DNA of 35,867 nucleotides, taken from Polaribacter marinus (lineage in GTDB: Bacteria > Bacteroidota > Bacteroidia > Flavobacteriales > Flavobacteriaceae). Below the pieces are notes generated by a model. That model was not told the origin of the DNA. It saw only the letters and a program-made list of their open reading frames with translations, and searched no databases. Below are positions 34,421 through 35,867 of the stretch, piece after piece. Position 1 is the first letter of the stretch; every line of letters begins with the position of its first letter. The stretch spans positions 1-35,867 of the forward strand of contig NZ_JAKQYM010000013.1 in NCBI RefSeq assembly GCF_022662535.1, written 5' to 3'. The position numbers and the translations under genes were made by a program.

Positions 34421-35677
34421 ATGTTTGCACTGGTAGATTGTAATAATTTTTATGCTTCTTGCGAGCGGGTTTTTAATCCGAACTTGCAAGGAAAACCCGT
34501 TGCTATTTTAAGCAATAACGATGGTTGTGTTATTTCTATGAGCGATGAAGCTAAGAAATTACAACTGCCTTTTGGTGCGCCTATTTTTAAATGGGATGCC
34601 TTTTGTAAAGCAAATAATATTACCGTTTTGTCTTCTAATTATCCGTTGTACGGAGATATGAGCGCAAGAGTTATGAATATTTTGGCAGGTTTTTCTCCCG
34701 ATGTAGAAGTCTATTCTATTGATGAATCTTTTTTAGAATTAAAAGGTTTTGAGAATTATAATTTGGAAGAATACGCTGCAAAAATGAGAAGTCGTATTTT
34801 AAAATGGACAGGTATACCCACTTGCGTTGGAATTGCGCCAACCAAAGCATTAACAAAAGTTGCGAACAAAATTGCACGTTCTAACATTAAACAATCTAAA
34901 GGAATTTGCATTATCGATTCTGATGAAAAAAGAATTAAAGCTTTAAAGTGGACCAAAATTGGCAATGTTTGGGGAATTGGAAGGCAATTAAAAAAGCGCT
35001 TAGAAGCCAAAGGTTGCATAACTGCGTATGATTTCACACAATTGCCAAGCAATTGGGTTTTAAAAGAATTGTCTATTGTAGCATGGCGTTTGCAAAAAGA
35101 TTTACAAGGCATTTCTAAAATTCCGTTAGAAGAAGTTTCATCAAAAAAAATGATTGCTACAACGCGTAGTTTTGAGTTTACCTATTCTGACATCAACAAT
35201 ATAAAAGAACGCATTTCTACTTTTGCTGCGAGTTGTGCAGAAAAATTACGGAATCAAAAATCTAGTTGTCATATGCTCATTGTGCAACTCTCTAGCGATC
35301 GGCATAAAGAAAGCCAACAGCAACATAGAGAAAGTAAAACGGTGGTTTTTTCGTGTCCAACAGATTCTACATTAACCATTTCTAAAGCTGCAGTAGAAGC
35401 TGTAAAAACCATTTTTAAAAGTGGGATTCAATATAAAAGAGCCGGTGTAATTGTTACAGGTTTGGTACCTAATGATAATTTTCAATTGAATTTATTTTCG
35501 CATGAAAACCCAAAACACAAACCGTTAATGTCTACAATTGATAAATTAAATCGTAAATTTAAAGCAGATAAAATTAAATTAGGGAATCAAGATTTAAAAC
35601 GGACTTGGAAAATGCGTCAAGAAAGATTATCACCTAGATTTACCACAAATATTAATGATGTTTTAATTGTTAAATAA
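34421..35677 (+). CDS. umuC: Y-family translesion DNA polymerase, UmuC (PolV catalytic subunit) type
   Basis: The protein has 418 residues from ATG at 34421 (E. coli UmuC has 422). It starts MFALVDCNNFYASCERVF with catalytic Asp6, then SNNDGCVISMSDEAK and YSIDESFLEL with Asp101 and Glu102. A helix-hairpin-helix region (WGIGRQLKKRLEAKG) and little-finger domain follow, and the C-terminus has the DUF4113 segment (QLNLFSHENPKHKPLMSTIDKLNRKF). A TTG at 34391 would add ten residues but disrupts the standard N-terminus. It copies past DNA lesions in the SOS response in relatives. The usual umuD partner is not directly upstream; a toxin-antitoxin remnant lies there instead. Confidence 0.93.
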   Translation: MFALVDCNNFYASCERVFNPNLQGKPVAILSNNDGCVISMSDEAKKLQLPFGAPIFKWDAFCKANNITVLSSNYPLYGDMSARVMNILAGFSPDVEVYSIDESFLELKGFENYNLEEYAAKMRSRILKWTGIPTCVGIAPTKALTKVANKIARSNIKQSKGICIIDSDEKRIKALKWTKIGNVWGIGRQLKKRLEAKGCITAYDFTQLPSNWVLKELSIVAWRLQKDLQGISKIPLEEVSSKKMIATTRSFEFTYSDINNIKERISTFAASCAEKLRNQKSSCHMLIVQLSSDRHKESQQQHRESKTVVFSCPTDSTLTISKAAVEAVKTIFKSGIQYKRAGVIVTGLVPNDNFQLNLFSHENPKHKPLMSTIDKLNRKFKADKIKLGNQDLKRTWKMRQERLSPRFTTNINDVLIVK

Positions 35678-35716
35678 ACCACTATGTGTTAGAAATACAT
35701 AATTTTTAAAGTCAGT

Positions 35717-35797
35717 TTGTCTTTCCGAACGAGGAACGAGGAGGAATCTCATAATTATAAGATTTCTCGTCGTTCGTACCTCACTCTCGAAATGATC
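35717..35797. repeat. Imperfect inverted repeat of the dispersed intergenic type
   Basis: The left arm (about 35717-35750, with CCGAACGAGGAACGAGGAGG then AATCTC) and the right arm (about 35760-35797, with AGATTTCTCGTCGTTCGTAC then CTCACTCTCGAAATGAT) are imperfect reverse complements around an AT-rich centre (ATAATTAT). Flavobacterial genomes carry many short intergenic hairpins with the words TTTCGA and GAGAAATCT; this looks like one. It may also end umuC transcripts. No gene is visible in 35678-35867. Confidence 0.55.
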
Positions 35798-35867
35798 TGT
35801 GTTAAAAACCTATTGTTTTTTGTTAAATTTTCATCTAATTACAGCAATATAAATTTTGATGATTTTC

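Noticed and set aside
34756..35112. 118-codon minus-strand frame inside umuC
   Set aside because: It is a shadow frame; the plus-strand polymerase motifs and full-length frame account for the region.

Overview
This window looks like chromosome from a marine-type member of the Flavobacteriaceae (Bacteroidota; a Polaribacter- or Tenacibaculum-like organism would fit). The grounds are a very AT-rich sequence, genes with no strong Shine-Dalgarno motifs, many upstream boxes of the Bacteroidota type TAnnTTTG, a giant calcium-repeat surface protein, DUF11/IgGFc-binding secreted proteins, a Sco protein, and a leucyl-tRNA synthetase of the long Bacteroidota form. The genus is inference; no rRNA or tRNA gene was seen.

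Layout. Positions 1-12209 (minus strand) are a cell-surface block: an IgGFc-binding/DUF11 protein, a TSP3/DUF11 protein, and a giant adhesin-like gene that runs off the left edge after at least 2404 codons. Positions 12261-17579 hold small housekeeping genes: a TerB-DnaJ protein, a bacilliredoxin, a small membrane protein with an HD phosphohydrolase, a crotonase-family enzyme, and a lipoprotein with a sensor kinase. Positions 17696-20911 are leuS, which carries an unusual DUF559 (Vsr-like nuclease fold) domain inside its editing domain. Positions 21083-25654 hold an outer-membrane barrel, a DUF2911 protein, a complete ferrous-iron operon feoA-feoB-small Cys-rich protein behind a palindromic operator, and a Sco protein.

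Positions 25828-30469 hold rseP, an unlisted 51-residue zinc-ribbon gene, a JmjC/cupin-like protein and a flotillin-NfeD pair. Positions 30746-34145 are a divergent pair: a vitamin-type TonB-dependent receptor and a MocR-family regulator whose PLP-lysine position is a glutamine. The right end holds the wreck of a toxin-antitoxin operon, a umuC polymerase gene without umuD, and a dispersed-type inverted repeat.

How the genes work together. The left block is a surface/adhesion locus probably exported by Sec and perhaps by the type IX system. The feo genes form one translationally coupled iron-uptake operon. The receptor/MocR pair reads as a substrate-uptake gene with its own regulator. Most other transcription units are short and closed by clear hairpin terminators. 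The strongest candidates for something under-described are the DUF559-LeuRS fusion and the MocR protein with a degenerate cofactor site next to the receptor gene.
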